Origin: Cloacibacillus porcorum
GTDB lineage: Bacteria; Synergistota; Synergistia; Synergistales; Synergistaceae
Reading direction: 5' to 3'
Assembly (NCBI RefSeq): GCF_001701045.1
Contig: NZ_CP016757.1
Span: 1,543,501-1,607,500 of the forward strand
Length of the DNA: 64,000 nt
In this document: piece by piece, positions 37,932 through 46,961 of the stretch
Layout: each line of letters opens with the position of its first letter
Position numbering within the stretch: the stretch's first letter is position 1
Program-made: the position numbers and the translations under genes
The notes under the pieces: generated by a model
Told to the model about the DNA's origin: nothing
Database searches by the model: none
Seen by the model: the letters and a program-made list of their open reading frames with translations, nothing else

Positions 37932-38618
37932 ATGAAAAAAAGTAGGATAATTCTCGCTGATACAAACTCACTCTTTACCGACGCGCTTCGCTTTGTGCTT
38001 GGACAGGAAGTCGATTTTGAGATTGAGACGAGAGACGAGACCGATGCCGACTCCATTCGCAGCATACTCGCAGCCAAACCGGACGTGATGGTCATCCACC
38101 AGCTGCGCCCGGACTCCGGCGTGGTGCAGATACTGCGCGAGGTGAAGCGCCGCCTGAAGGACATACACATCCTCTTTATCGTGAAAGAGACAACCGCCGA
38201 GCTCTTCTCCCTTGCGAGCGAGAGCTCCAGCGTGGGCATCATGCCTGAGGGCACCAACCTCGCGGAGTTTATGGAGGCGCTTCGCGCCGTTGCGCGAGGC
38301 GAACGCTATATAAGTAAAGAGATACTCTCCGCGGCCCTGCCGCAGGACGATGACGAGTTCTACGACGACCCGCTGGGCGAGATAACGCCGCGTGAGCGCG
38401 AAGTGCTTTACTGGCTCTCCCACGGCCTGACGAACAGGGAGATCGCCCAGAGGATGATACTATCGGAGAAGACCGTGAAAAATCATGTCAGCCATATGCT
38501 GAAAAAACTTGATTTGACAGACCGTACGAAGGCGGCCGCGCTTGCATGGAGAGAGGGGCTGCCGCAGATAGCGGAAGAATTTTTCTCGCTTCCCGCGGTG
38601 CAGCCTATGTTAAAATAG
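37932..38618 (+). CDS. LuxR-family response-regulator-like protein with degenerate receiver
   Basis: The 228-residue protein has a NarL-like layout: a receiver-like domain (1-125) and a C-terminal LuxR helix-turn-helix (about 155-215, ITPREREVLYWLSHGLTNREIAQRM). The normal phospho-acceptor Asp in the LLD-x-x-MP motif is replaced: the segment reads PDVMVIHQLRPDSG, with His56 in its place, and the usual late Lys is missing (VGIMPEG). Phosphorylation control is therefore unlikely. ATG 37932 follows AAAGGA at 7 nt. It is divergent from ttcA. Confidence 0.85.
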   Translation: MKKSRIILADTNSLFTDALRFVLGQEVDFEIETRDETDADSIRSILAAKPDVMVIHQLRPDSGVVQILREVKRRLKDIHILFIVKETTAELFSLASESSSVGIMPEGTNLAEFMEALRAVARGERYISKEILSAALPQDDDEFYDDPLGEITPREREVLYWLSHGLTNREIAQRMILSEKTVKNHVSHMLKKLDLTDRTKAAALAWREGLPQIAEEFFSLPAVQPMLK

Positions 38619-38666
38619 TCCGCATATGGTAGTATAGATGCTGTTGTTTACCGGGGAGGGCAGATT

Positions 38667-39740
38667 TTGACCGTCCAAAAAAGTTTCTCAATATTTGTAA
38701 TAATAGTTATATTGTCAATAACGGGAGTATTGTTCTGGAGTATAGACGCCTCTACATTCGCAATGCTAAAAAACGCGGACCCGAAGCTTTTGCTCTGTGC
38801 AGCGGCTCTTGTCGCTCTAGGCTGGACGCTTGACGCCTGTAAATTTATGACGCTCGCGCGTGCCGCCGGAGAAAAACTTTCCTTTAAATCCACGCTTGCC
38901 GTCGTCTGGATAAATTACTTCGGCTGCGCCATCACGCCGATGCAGAGCGGCGGCGGCCCGTTTCAGATATACCTGCTCTATAGAGACGGCGTCTCAGTTG
39001 GAAAATCCGTGGCGATAACGCTGGTACGTACCCTGCAGATACTATTTCTGCTCGCTCTCGTGGTTCCCTTCTCACTTTTGGCCGACCCGGAAATGCTGCG
39101 TAAATATGTATACATGCGCTGGTATGTCTGTTACGTCGTAATCTTCATCATATTCTGCGCCTTCCTGCTTACCGTCAGCGTGATCCGTCCCCAATGGATA
39201 AAGCACTGGGTCAACGCCATCCTTGTCTGGATTAAGCGTGTCGGCATCCTGAAATCCAAATACCTGCTTCACGCCGTACGCTGGGTGAGCCGGGAGATCG
39301 ACGCCTATAACACAAACATCAAGCTCTTTACCTCCACCGGCAAGTGGTGGCTCATGCTCTCCATTTTCCTCGCCGTAGTACATCTGATCGTGTATATGTC
39401 CATTATGCCCTGCCTCATCAAGGCAGCCGGTTTCAATGTAAATTACATCCAATGCCTGCTCGCGGAATCCCTGCTGCTCTTCATGCTCTACTTTGTGCCG
39501 ACGCCCGGCGCGAGCGGGGCGGCCGAGGGCGGAGCCGTCGCGGTATTCGGGCTCTTTGTCCCCTGGAGCGTGGCCGGCGTCATGGCCGTCACCTGGCGTC
39601 TGCTCTCCGAATATACCGGCGTCGCGCTTGGGACCTTTATCGTGGTACGGATGCTGGGCTGGTGCGGGGCAAATAAGGTTTTGATCGCGGAACATGAGGC
39701 GATAGAAAATACAGAGGAGTCGGAAAATGAAGATAAATAA
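38667..39740 (+). CDS. UPF0104/LPG-synthase-type flippase-like membrane protein
   Basis: The 357-residue polytopic protein has about eight hydrophobic segments and the family signature regions DACKFMTLA, NYFGCAITPMQSGGGPFQIYLLYR and TPGASGAAEGG near residue 280. It matches the lysylphosphatidylglycerol synthase transmembrane (UPF0104) family, which in MprF flips lipids. The aminoacyl-transferase half is absent, so a lipid flippase role is the best inference, substrate unknown. Start TTG after GGGGAGGG. Confidence 0.8.
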   Translation: MTVQKSFSIFVIIVILSITGVLFWSIDASTFAMLKNADPKLLLCAAALVALGWTLDACKFMTLARAAGEKLSFKSTLAVVWINYFGCAITPMQSGGGPFQIYLLYRDGVSVGKSVAITLVRTLQILFLLALVVPFSLLADPEMLRKYVYMRWYVCYVVIFIIFCAFLLTVSVIRPQWIKHWVNAILVWIKRVGILKSKYLLHAVRWVSREIDAYNTNIKLFTSTGKWWLMLSIFLAVVHLIVYMSIMPCLIKAAGFNVNYIQCLLAESLLLFMLYFVPTPGASGAAEGGAVAVFGLFVPWSVAGVMAVTWRLLSEYTGVALGTFIVVRMLGWCGANKVLIAEHEAIENTEESENEDK

Positions 39741-40311
39741 AAAGATAAGCTCACTTGCATTCAAAGGAAGGGGACTTTTCTGGGGACTCTTTGCCGCCGG
39801 GATATTGATATTTCCGGGAGAGTTTAACGCCGTAAGATTCACCGTCGGACTGTTGCTTGTGGTCGCGGGGCAGATGCTGCGTTTTTGGGCGGCCGGTTTT
39901 ATTCCCAAATATCGTACTGAGGTGATAGGCGCTCCCATATTGATTACCTGGGGGCCTTACAGCTGGGTCAGAAATCCCCTCTATGCCGGAAACGCCGTGA
40001 TGGGGCTCGGATGGTCGCTCATGGTAAGCTGGGGTTGGGTTGGTGCCTTTGTCATCGCCTTCATGCTGCTTTATTCGCTGGTAGTGATACCGGCGGAGGA
40101 AGAATTTCTTGAGGATAAATTCGGCTCCGAATATATCGCCTATAAAAAGACCGTCCCGGCGCTCTTTCCGTGGCCGAGGAGGGGATTTCCCGCCGCTTCG
40201 CGCAATGAAAAGCCCTTTGACGCCAAAAGGGCGCGCGAAGAAGAGATATACTCCATCCGTGTGAACATCGTAGTCACGCTGGTGATCGTAGCGAGGCTCT
40301 TTTTTCTCTAA
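39727..40311 (+). CDS. ICMT/PEMT-family membrane methyltransferase
   Basis: The 194-residue protein has four hydrophobic segments and the C-terminal signature GPYSWVRNPLYAGN, then EEEFLEDKFGSEYIAYKKTVPALFPWP. These are the SAM-binding and catalytic features of the isoprenylcysteine methyltransferase/phospholipid methyltransferase group. The substrate is unknown. It overlaps the preceding lipid-flippase-like gene by 14 nt, which suggests that both act on membrane lipids. Confidence 0.8.
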   Translation: MKINKKISSLAFKGRGLFWGLFAAGILIFPGEFNAVRFTVGLLLVVAGQMLRFWAAGFIPKYRTEVIGAPILITWGPYSWVRNPLYAGNAVMGLGWSLMVSWGWVGAFVIAFMLLYSLVVIPAEEEFLEDKFGSEYIAYKKTVPALFPWPRRGFPAASRNEKPFDAKRAREEEIYSIRVNIVVTLVIVARLFFL

Positions 40312-40366
40312 GGAATTTTCGTATCATGTTATCGCCGCATGCTGATTTTTTTTTATTGCCCGAAGG

Positions 40367-40398
40367 CCGCCGGCGCTTTGCCGGAGGCGGGCCGGCGG
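40367..40398. repeat. GC-rich hairpin between the methyltransferase gene and the tRNA array
   Basis: CCGCCGGC (40367-40374) pairs with GCCGGCGG (40391-40398). There is no T-run after it on the plus strand, so it is not a clear terminator. The rest of this 213-nt gap holds only the tRNA promoter. Confidence 0.5.
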
Positions 40399-40454
40399 GC
40401 ATATTCAGTTTTTGGGGAGCTCCGCCGTACCGGCAAAAAAGTATCACTGACAGG

Positions 40455-40482
40455 TTGACATCTCGGAAAAAATCCGTATAAT
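40455..40482 (+). promoter_or_regulatory. Strong promoter of the tRNA cluster
   Basis: Consensus TTGACA (40455-40460) and TATAAT (40477-40482) with 16-nt spacing, 42 nt before the first tRNA. Confidence 0.85.
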
Positions 40483-40524
40483 ATTCAACGTTGTCGCTGA
40501 TGCGGTACGATACCAGAAAATGTT

Positions 40525-40599
40525 GGGCGGGTAGCTCAGCGGGAGAGCATCTGCCTTACACGCAGAGGGTCGTAGGTTCGAAACCTATCCCGCCCACCA
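40525..40599 (+). tRNA. tRNA-Val (anticodon TAC)
   Basis: Cloverleaf with acceptor GGGCGGG/CCCGCCC, anticodon loop CTTACAC, normal T-loop TTCGAAA and encoded CCA. Confidence 0.96.
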
Positions 40600-40613
40600 T
40601 ATGACAACAAAGT

Positions 40614-40690
<77 letters not shown>

Positions 40691-40715
40691 CTTTAAATAT
40701 TTTCGCCACTGAGAT

Positions 40716-40791
<76 letters not shown>

Positions 40792-40809
40792 TAAGTAACG
40801 AGAGTAGAG

Positions 40810-40884
40810 GCGGAAGTAGCTCAGGGGTAGAGCACAACCTTGCCAAGGTTGGGGTCGCGGGTCCGAATCCCGTCTTCCGCTCCA
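40810..40884 (+). tRNA. tRNA-Gly (anticodon GCC), copy 1, with C at T-loop position 55
   Basis: Acceptor GCGGAAG/CTTCCGC, anticodon loop TTGCCAA, encoded CCA. The T-loop reads TCCGAAT (40862-40868) instead of TTCGAAT in the second copy, so the near-universal U55 is C. It may be a weakened or decaying copy. Confidence 0.9.
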
Positions 40885-40923
40885 AATTATGTCAGCAGGC
40901 ATGACGCATCAGAGCAGCAAAGT

Positions 40924-41000
<77 letters not shown>

Positions 41001-41023
41001 CTTTAAAGATTCGCCGCTGAGAT

Positions 41024-41099
<76 letters not shown>

Positions 41100-41125
41100 C
41101 TAAAAAATAAATATTGAGTAACAAT

Positions 41126-41200
41126 GCGGAAGTAGCTCAGGGGTAGAGCACAACCTTGCCAAGGTTGGGGTCGCGGGTTCGAATCCCGTCTTCCGCTCCA
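41126..41200 (+). tRNA. tRNA-Gly (anticodon GCC), copy 2
   Basis: Normal T-loop TTCGAAT and encoded CCA; followed at once by TTTTTTT, which may end transcription of the array. Confidence 0.96.
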
Positions 41201-41430
41201 TTTTTTTATCTTCACGCCTACAACCTCTTGACGGTTTACCTATGATCATTGTACGGGATATTTTTCATATAGACACAGATGCCACTCAGGCGGAACTTTT
41301 GTCATACTCCTGCTTTTTACGCTTTGCCGCATAACGGCTTGCCGTGATATTATATAGCACTATAAAATATATAGACGGAGGGGCGCTGGCCGCAGCTGCC
41401 TCTCTTAACAAAATTGAAAGGGAGATTTTT

Positions 41431-42153
41431 ATGAAACGTACGAGATACATCGTTGTGGTAATGCTGCTTATGCTGTCTGTATTCGCCGTCTCCGCGAGCG
41501 CGTCGGCGGCGGAGGAGCGCGACTCCATCGCCGTGACCGGAACCGCCTCCGTTGAGGCTGAACCTGATATGGCATCTGTGACGCTCTCCATGACCGAATA
41601 TGGAAAGAGCGCTGCCTCGACCCGCGCCGCGCTCGCGGAGAGGATAGAGAGGCTGAGTAAATACATTGCCTCTATTCGCGTGGATTCAAAGGATTTCAAA
41701 ACGACGGGCTATGAGCTTGCGCCGAATTATGTGACGGAGCGCGAGAAGCGCGTCCAGAAGGGCTACGCGGCGACCGTATCGTTTGCCGTTACGGTGCGGA
41801 ACCTTGCCGACCTTGGCGCCGTTATCGACGGCAGCGCGGAAAAATGTTCCGCCTCCGTGAATAACGTCAGCTTTGGACTGCAAAAGCGTGAGGAGATCGA
41901 GCGCGGCCTTCTGAAGTCCGCGGTCGAGGACGCCAGAGCGCGCGCCTCTTTAGTCGCCTCAACGGGCGGACGCAGCCTCGGCAGGCTGGTCAACGCGAAC
42001 ATCGGCACCGCCGGCGCCGTGCCACTGGCGCGAAAAAACACCGCAATGAGCTATTCAATGATGGCGGACGCGGCGATGCCCGCCGCCACGCAGCTTGCCT
42101 CCGGAGTGATAAACGTCAGCGTCTCCGTCTCGCTGGTATTTGAGCTGAAATGA
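41431..42153 (+). CDS. SIMPL (DUF541/YggE-like) periplasmic protein
   Basis: The 240-residue protein has a signal peptide (about residues 1-25, ending SASASA-AE) and a SIMPL domain beginning ITVTGTASVEAEPD-like IAVTGTASVEAEPDMASVTL. It has the family's repeated beta-alpha units and ends in VINVSVSVSLVFELK. SIMPL proteins are linked to oxidative-stress and envelope functions without a clear activity. ATG 41431 follows AAAGGGAG; an in-frame upstream extension is not credible because it lacks a ribosome site and hides the signal peptide. Confidence 0.88.
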   Translation: MKRTRYIVVVMLLMLSVFAVSASASAAEERDSIAVTGTASVEAEPDMASVTLSMTEYGKSAASTRAALAERIERLSKYIASIRVDSKDFKTTGYELAPNYVTEREKRVQKGYAATVSFAVTVRNLADLGAVIDGSAEKCSASVNNVSFGLQKREEIERGLLKSAVEDARARASLVASTGGRSLGRLVNANIGTAGAVPLARKNTAMSYSMMADAAMPAATQLASGVINVSVSVSLVFELK

Positions 42154-42260
42154 GGGCGCTTTAAGCGGTTAAGTTCCCGTAACAGGCTGGAGTTTCGCGG
42201 AAATCACCACTGCCGATAAATGGGAAGTATGCGATAGAACAGATAAGCAGGTAACAAAAT

Positions 42261-42301
42261 GGCGGCGGAGATGTATAAAATCCGACAGCAGCTCCGCCGC
42301 C
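42261..42301 (+). repeat. Long inverted repeat after the SIMPL gene
   Basis: GGCGGCGGAG (42261-42270) pairs with CTCCGCCGCC (42292-42301) around a 21-nt loop, without a T-run. The true terminator follows at 42325. Confidence 0.55.
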
Positions 42302-42324
42302 AATCTATTCAATAGACAGGTTTT

Positions 42325-42354
42325 GAGAGTATCCAGCCGGGTACTCTCTTTTTT
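42325..42354 (+). terminator. Intrinsic terminator after the SIMPL gene
   Basis: GAGAGTA (42325-42331), ten-base loop, TACTCTC (42342-42348), then TTTTTT. Confidence 0.85.
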
Positions 42355-42356
42355 AT

Positions 42357-42746
42357 TTAATGAATGCCAATTTGAAGGCTTTTTTGCGCCGCCTCTTCCT
42401 GCATAGCCTGTCTTAGAAGCCGTAAAAAAGTATGATGTGTCAAGAATTCTATTGCGCAGGCGGCAAGCACGGCAAGGAAAACCGATGTGAGAAAAAATGC
42501 TTGAGGTTTTTTAAAAATCGAACTTGTCCAATAGTCCGGTTCCTTTTTATTCATAAGCCGCGATCCATGTATTAAGATTAAACAGATCAGAAAAGTACAA
42601 AATTGAGCTAGATAATATAGTGGCCTGTTATGGAGATAAAGAGAGACGAATAATTTATCCATTTTAAGTTCAGAATAGGAAAAATATGAATTTATAGTCT
42701 CCCATAAAGATAGCAAAAACGACAAACAAACCACATCCCTTATCAT
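42357..42746 (-). CDS. Small membrane protein of unknown function (intact copy)
   Basis: The 129-residue protein has two or three hydrophobic helices (LAQFCTFLICLILIHG, FFLTSVFLAVLAACAIEFL and a weaker N-terminal one) around a polar NKKEPDYWTSSIFKKPQ loop. I do not recognise a family. The gene is clearly more AT-rich than its surroundings, and a frameshifted relative lies just upstream on the same strand, so the pair looks like a recent arrival that duplicated. Its function is unknown. Confidence 0.6.
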   Translation of the reverse strand: MIRDVVCLSFLLSLWETINSYFSYSELKMDKLFVSLYLHNRPLYYLAQFCTFLICLILIHGSRLMNKKEPDYWTSSIFKKPQAFFLTSVFLAVLAACAIEFLTHHTFLRLLRQAMQEEAAQKSLQIGIH

Positions 42747-42814
42747 AATAAGATTACTGCGAGATAAAAAAGCGGTACTCTTAAATACATGTTAATTTAG
42801 TGTCAGGCAAATAT

Positions 42815-43146
42815 TTATTTCATAATACTGCGTTGAAGAATAAAATAAAATGTGTGATACGTTGACATATAGATTATACAATAGGCAATAAATGCAAATA
42901 TAAATGAGGTTAACATAAATATTACTGGCTTATTAAAAAATGGGCTTGTCCAATAGTCTGGTTTCTTTCTGTGGGCAAGGCGATAACAATGTATTACAAC
43001 AAAGCAAGAAACAAAGATCCCAAAGTGTGCTAAATAATATAAAGTCTATTATGGAGATAAAGATAAACCATATTAGTATCCATTTTACGAGGCGAATACG
43101 TAAAAATATCTTTTAATATTCTTCCAAGTACTGACAAATTAATCAC
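42815..43146 (-). pseudogene. Frameshifted paralogue of the small membrane protein
   Basis: From a GTG at 43146 on the minus strand, the frame reads LGRILKDIFTY, then MVYLYLHNR, and stops. Shifting frame at AATAGACTTTAT restores homology with the intact copy: LYYLAHF, RKKPDYWTSPFF, ending at TAA 42817-42815. Compared with the intact gene (LHNRPLYYLAQF), one base of the Pro codon appears lost. So this is a decayed or sequencing-frameshifted tandem copy. The region is AT-rich like its neighbour. Confidence 0.75.
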
Positions 43147-43320
43147 CCCCTAATCGGCCAATTGAGACAGCCGTAACTGACAAAAACGCCTGCATATGAA
43201 AACGTAATGTAGAAAACGGGAAACCGGATCAACTGCTTTATTATATTGACCATATTAATGGATGTAAAGCCGAAGCCGGATTTTGCGCCGTATGAGCTGG
43301 CGCGGCCTTGCCATAAGATA

Positions 43321-43353
43321 AAAATGGCGGAGAGATCAGCTCTCCGCCATTTT
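43321..43353 (-). terminator. Intrinsic terminator of the YgiQ gene
   Basis: A perfect 14-bp stem, AAAATGGCGGAGAG (43321-43334) with CTCTCCGCCATTTT (43340-43353). On the minus strand it ends in TTTTTAT. Confidence 0.9.
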
Positions 43354-43385
43354 CGTAGTTTTTATAGAGACCGCGGTATTTTCTC

Positions 43386-45263
43386 TCAGTAAACCAGCGC
43401 CTTCGGGCCGCGGCCGATGAGGTCCTTTCTTCCCGCCTTTATCAGCGCCTTGCGTACATATTCCCTGTTTTCCGGCATCCAGTACTGCAGGAGCGCCCGC
43501 TGCATCTTTCGCTCCTCGTGATCCTTCGGGACATAGACCTTCCGCATCGTGAGCGGGTCTATGCCGGTATAATAAATACAGGTGGAGAGCGAACCGGGCG
43601 TCGGGGTGAAGTCCTGCACCTGCTCGGGGCGCAGGCCGCTGTCGCGGATAAACTCCGCGAGTTCCACCGCCTCTTTCAGCGTCGAGCCGGGATGGGCCGA
43701 CATGAAATAGGGGACGAGGAACTGCTTCATGCCGAGCCTGGCGTTCATCTCCGCGTATCTTTTCAAAAATTCTTCGGTCACGGCGCGCGGCGGCTTGCGC
43801 ATATACTGCAGCACCTCCGCGCTCACATGTTCTGGGGCCACCTTCAGCTGTCCGCTGATGTGCCAGCGGCAGAGTTCCTCGAGAAATTCGCCCTTTTTAT
43901 CCGCGATGATGTAGTCGTAACGAAGCCCCGAGCGGATGAATACCTTTTTGATGCGCGGCAGAGCGCGTACCTTGCGCAGCAGCGCGATGTAATCGTCGTG
44001 GTCCGCGCGCAGCTTTTTGCAGGGCTGCGGATAGAGGCAGGACTTTCCCTTGCAGGAGCCGCGCTTGATTGACTCCTGACAGGAGGGGACGGTAAAATTC
44101 GCCGTCGGGCCGCCGATATCGTGGATGTAGCCCTTGAAGCCGGGCATCTTCGTGAGAAGCTCGGCCTCCTTGATGATCGATTCGTCGCTTCTTCTCTGGA
44201 TGATGCGTCCCTGGTGGGAGGATATCGCGCAGAAGCCGCATTCCCCGAAGCAGCCCCGGTGGCTTGTGATGCTGAACTTTACCTCGTCGAAGGCGGGTAC
44301 GCCGCCCGCGGCGTCGTAGTCGGGATGCCAGGCGCGCGCGTAGGGCAGGGCGTATATCCTGTCCATCTCCGCCGTCGAGAGCGGGCGTGCGGGGCGGTTC
44401 TGCACGACGTGCCAGGCCCCCTGGTCCTGAATGAGCCGCTTGCCGCGTATGCCGTCGTTCTCGTCGTAGAAGAGCTTGAAGGAGGCGGCGAACTTTGCCT
44501 TGTCGGCGCTGACCTCCGCAAAGGAGCCGAGCGCCACGGCGTCGTTGGCCGCCGCCAAATCGTGCGTCTTCCAGCAGGTGCCCGCGATATCCCTGAGCGA
44601 GGCGGCCTCTTCACCGTCGGCGAGGCGGCGCGCGATCTCCAGCGAGGCGCTCTCGCCCATGCCATATACGAGAAGGTCTGCGCGGCTGTCCGTCAGGATT
44701 GAGCGGCGCACGCTGTCGCTCCAGTAGTCGTAGTGCGCGAAGCGGCGCAGGCTGGCTTCGATGCCGCCGATCACTAGGGGGATGTCGCCCCAGAGCTCGC
44801 GCACCCTGTTGGCGTATACGACGGTGGCCCGGTCCGGCCTGTGTCCCGCCGCGCCGCCCGGAGTATAGTCGTCGCGGCGGCGTTTTTTGCCGGAGGCCGT
44901 GTAGTGGTTCAGCATTGAGTCGAGGTTCCCCGCCGAGAGCATGACGCAGAGGCGCGGACGGCCGAGCTCCGCGAAATCCTCCGTGCCGCGCCAGTCCGGC
45001 TGGGAGACGATGCCGACGCGGAAGCCGTGAGCTTCGAGCCAGCGCGCGATTATCGCGTGGCCGAAGCTGGGGTGGTCGACGTAGGCGTCTCCCGTGATGA
45101 CGAGGACGTCGAGTTCATCCCAGCCGCGCGCCTCCATGTCGGCCCGGCTCACGGGAAGGAAGGCGCTCCTCGGCGGGGAGGCCGGAGCCTTTGGCGGCTG
45201 CTTCGCGCGGAATTTATTTTTATTTTCAAGACGGCGTATCGCGCCGTTTTTTTCAGCGGTCAT
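43386..45263 (-). CDS. YgiQ-family radical SAM protein
   Basis: The 625-residue protein has an N-terminal B12-binding-like domain (DVLVITGDAYVDHPSFG), a radical SAM core with SHRGCFGECGFCAISSHQGR (three Cys of the CxxxCxxC cluster) and the C-terminal DUF3362-like end. YgiQ is widespread and its reaction is unknown. ATG 45263 is chosen because GGAGA lies 9 nt before it; a TTG at 45299 extends the frame through an AT-rich leader without a site. Confidence 0.9.
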   Translation of the reverse strand: MTAEKNGAIRRLENKNKFRAKQPPKAPASPPRSAFLPVSRADMEARGWDELDVLVITGDAYVDHPSFGHAIIARWLEAHGFRVGIVSQPDWRGTEDFAELGRPRLCVMLSAGNLDSMLNHYTASGKKRRRDDYTPGGAAGHRPDRATVVYANRVRELWGDIPLVIGGIEASLRRFAHYDYWSDSVRRSILTDSRADLLVYGMGESASLEIARRLADGEEAASLRDIAGTCWKTHDLAAANDAVALGSFAEVSADKAKFAASFKLFYDENDGIRGKRLIQDQGAWHVVQNRPARPLSTAEMDRIYALPYARAWHPDYDAAGGVPAFDEVKFSITSHRGCFGECGFCAISSHQGRIIQRRSDESIIKEAELLTKMPGFKGYIHDIGGPTANFTVPSCQESIKRGSCKGKSCLYPQPCKKLRADHDDYIALLRKVRALPRIKKVFIRSGLRYDYIIADKKGEFLEELCRWHISGQLKVAPEHVSAEVLQYMRKPPRAVTEEFLKRYAEMNARLGMKQFLVPYFMSAHPGSTLKEAVELAEFIRDSGLRPEQVQDFTPTPGSLSTCIYYTGIDPLTMRKVYVPKDHEERKMQRALLQYWMPENREYVRKALIKAGRKDLIGRGPKALVY

Positions 45264-45355
45264 CTCTTTTATCTCCGTTTTTTTTATTTTTGCGCACAAA
45301 AAGAGAGCGGCGCAGCGCCTTATAATTTTACCATCATTGATATATTATAGGTGTC

Positions 45356-46054
45356 ATGATAAACGATTATATTGCCGTAGAGGGGATCAGATACGAGATA
45401 AGAAGAAACGCGCGAAGAAAGCGGGTCGCTATCGGGCTGGACGGCGACAATAACTTTTTTATCGCCGCGCCCGTCCATACGGCGCGCGGGGAGCTCGAGC
45501 GCATCCTGCGGGAACATTCCGCCTCGTTTGTCGATAAGATCGCGAAAAAAAGGCCGCATTCGCTGGCCGTGGAGCACAAATATGAGGACGGCGAACTCTT
45601 CTTTTTTCGTGGGGAACAGTATCCTTTGCGGATAGAACCCGGCTTTGCCGGCGGCCTGCGGTTTGCCGGAGGGGAATTTTTGAGTGGTTCATTCACTGAC
45701 AGCGAAATAATTCGCCATAATTTCGAGGTTTGGTATGCCCATAGGCTCAGAGAAATGATACAGGCGGAGTTTCCTGCATGGTGCAAACGTATCGGCGTCG
45801 GCCCGAAGAAGGTAGAGCTGAAAAACGTCAGGACGCTGTGGGGCAGCTGCTCTTCGTCTAAGAGCATCACCTTCAGCATCCGCCTCGCGCTAGTACCGCC
45901 CCCCCTGATGGAATATGTGATGATACACGAGCTCTGTCACCTGCTGGAGATGAACCATTCCGCGAAATTCTGGGGCCATGTCGGACGCTTTTGCGGCGGC
46001 TACGAGCAGCGGCGGGCCGAGCTCAAACGCGACGGAGGCAAATATAGATGGTGA
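45356..46054 (+). CDS. YgjP/DUF45-type zinc metallopeptidase-like protein
   Basis: The 232-residue protein has RRNARRKRVAIGLDGDNNFFIAAP at the start, LWGSCSSSKSITFSIRLALVPP in the middle and the zinc-binding HELCHLLEMNHSAKFW, typical of the M48-like DUF45 (YgjP) family. The HExxH-like motif here reads HELCH, as usual in the family. Role unknown, possibly cytoplasmic proteolysis. It is divergent from the YgiQ gene and precedes the MBL gene by 10 nt. Confidence 0.88.
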   Translation: MINDYIAVEGIRYEIRRNARRKRVAIGLDGDNNFFIAAPVHTARGELERILREHSASFVDKIAKKRPHSLAVEHKYEDGELFFFRGEQYPLRIEPGFAGGLRFAGGEFLSGSFTDSEIIRHNFEVWYAHRLREMIQAEFPAWCKRIGVGPKKVELKNVRTLWGSCSSSKSITFSIRLALVPPPLMEYVMIHELCHLLEMNHSAKFWGHVGRFCGGYEQRRAELKRDGGKYRW

Positions 46055-46064
46055 GGCGTATATA

Positions 46065-46922
46065 TTGACTAAAATCGAGAATTTTTCCTATCCTGAGAAC
46101 TTTATAAAATACCTTGGCACAAGCGGCGGACGTTTCTCGATGATACGTCAGGTGCGCAGCACTGGCGGCCTCTGGTTCCGCTACGGCGGGATTCAGGGGG
46201 TCATAGATCCCGGCCCCGGAAGCCTCGCGCATATCTGCGCCGCGCGGCCGGAGCTGGCCGCCGACGAGGCTGATTTTGTACTGCTCACGCACAAGCACCT
46301 CGACCACAGCACCGACGCGAACGTGCTGATCGAGTGCATGACACACGGAGGTTTTGACGAGCGGGGGCTGCTCGTTGCGCCGCGGGACGCGCTCGCGGGC
46401 GACGACCCTGTGATCCTGAAATATTCGCAGAAGCGTGTGCCGCGGATAGTGAGCCCCGCCGATGGGCAGCCGGTCGGCCTTGGACGCGGCGTGACCGCGG
46501 AGCCGGTGGCGCACGTCCACCACGGCGTTGAATGTTTCGGCTATATCTTCCGCCGCGAGGGGCTGAATGATTGGGGGATCATCAGCGACAGCCGTCTGAT
46601 GCCATATTTTGCAGAGAGGTATCAAAGCTGCCGCTTCCTCTCGCTGAACGCCACCTTTCCCAACGCCAAGAGCCGCCTGGACCACATGTCGATCGAGGAG
46701 GCGCGGCAGCTGCTGACGGAGCTGCATCCCCAGGCTGCCGTCCTGACGCATCTGGGAGCGATGCTCACCTCGCCCGAGGGGGAACACTTTCTGACGGGGC
46801 TCGATACGAAAGAGACTCACATCGTCGCGGCGGAGGACGGCATGGTCGTAGACCTCGATTCTCTGGCGATATACCGCGAGCGGCGCGGAGAGCCGGCCGC
46901 CGTCAGGTATGAAAAAGAGTGA
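46065..46922 (+). CDS. MBL-fold metallo-hydrolase
   Basis: The 285-residue protein has the metallo-beta-lactamase metal motif in LLTHKHLDHSTD, a further His pair in AHVHHGVE, Asp in IISDSR and a late His in VLTHLGAM. The substrate is unknown. TTG 46065 is used because GAGG lies 8 nt before it and the conserved part begins ENFSYPENFIKYLGTSGG; the longer frame overlapping the metallopeptidase gene is rejected. Confidence 0.85.
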   Translation: MTKIENFSYPENFIKYLGTSGGRFSMIRQVRSTGGLWFRYGGIQGVIDPGPGSLAHICAARPELAADEADFVLLTHKHLDHSTDANVLIECMTHGGFDERGLLVAPRDALAGDDPVILKYSQKRVPRIVSPADGQPVGLGRGVTAEPVAHVHHGVECFGYIFRREGLNDWGIISDSRLMPYFAERYQSCRFLSLNATFPNAKSRLDHMSIEEARQLLTELHPQAAVLTHLGAMLTSPEGEHFLTGLDTKETHIVAAEDGMVVDLDSLAIYRERRGEPAAVRYEKE

Positions 46923-46961
46923 TTAACATAAAACGCAGATTTTTGCATTTTGATTCTATGT

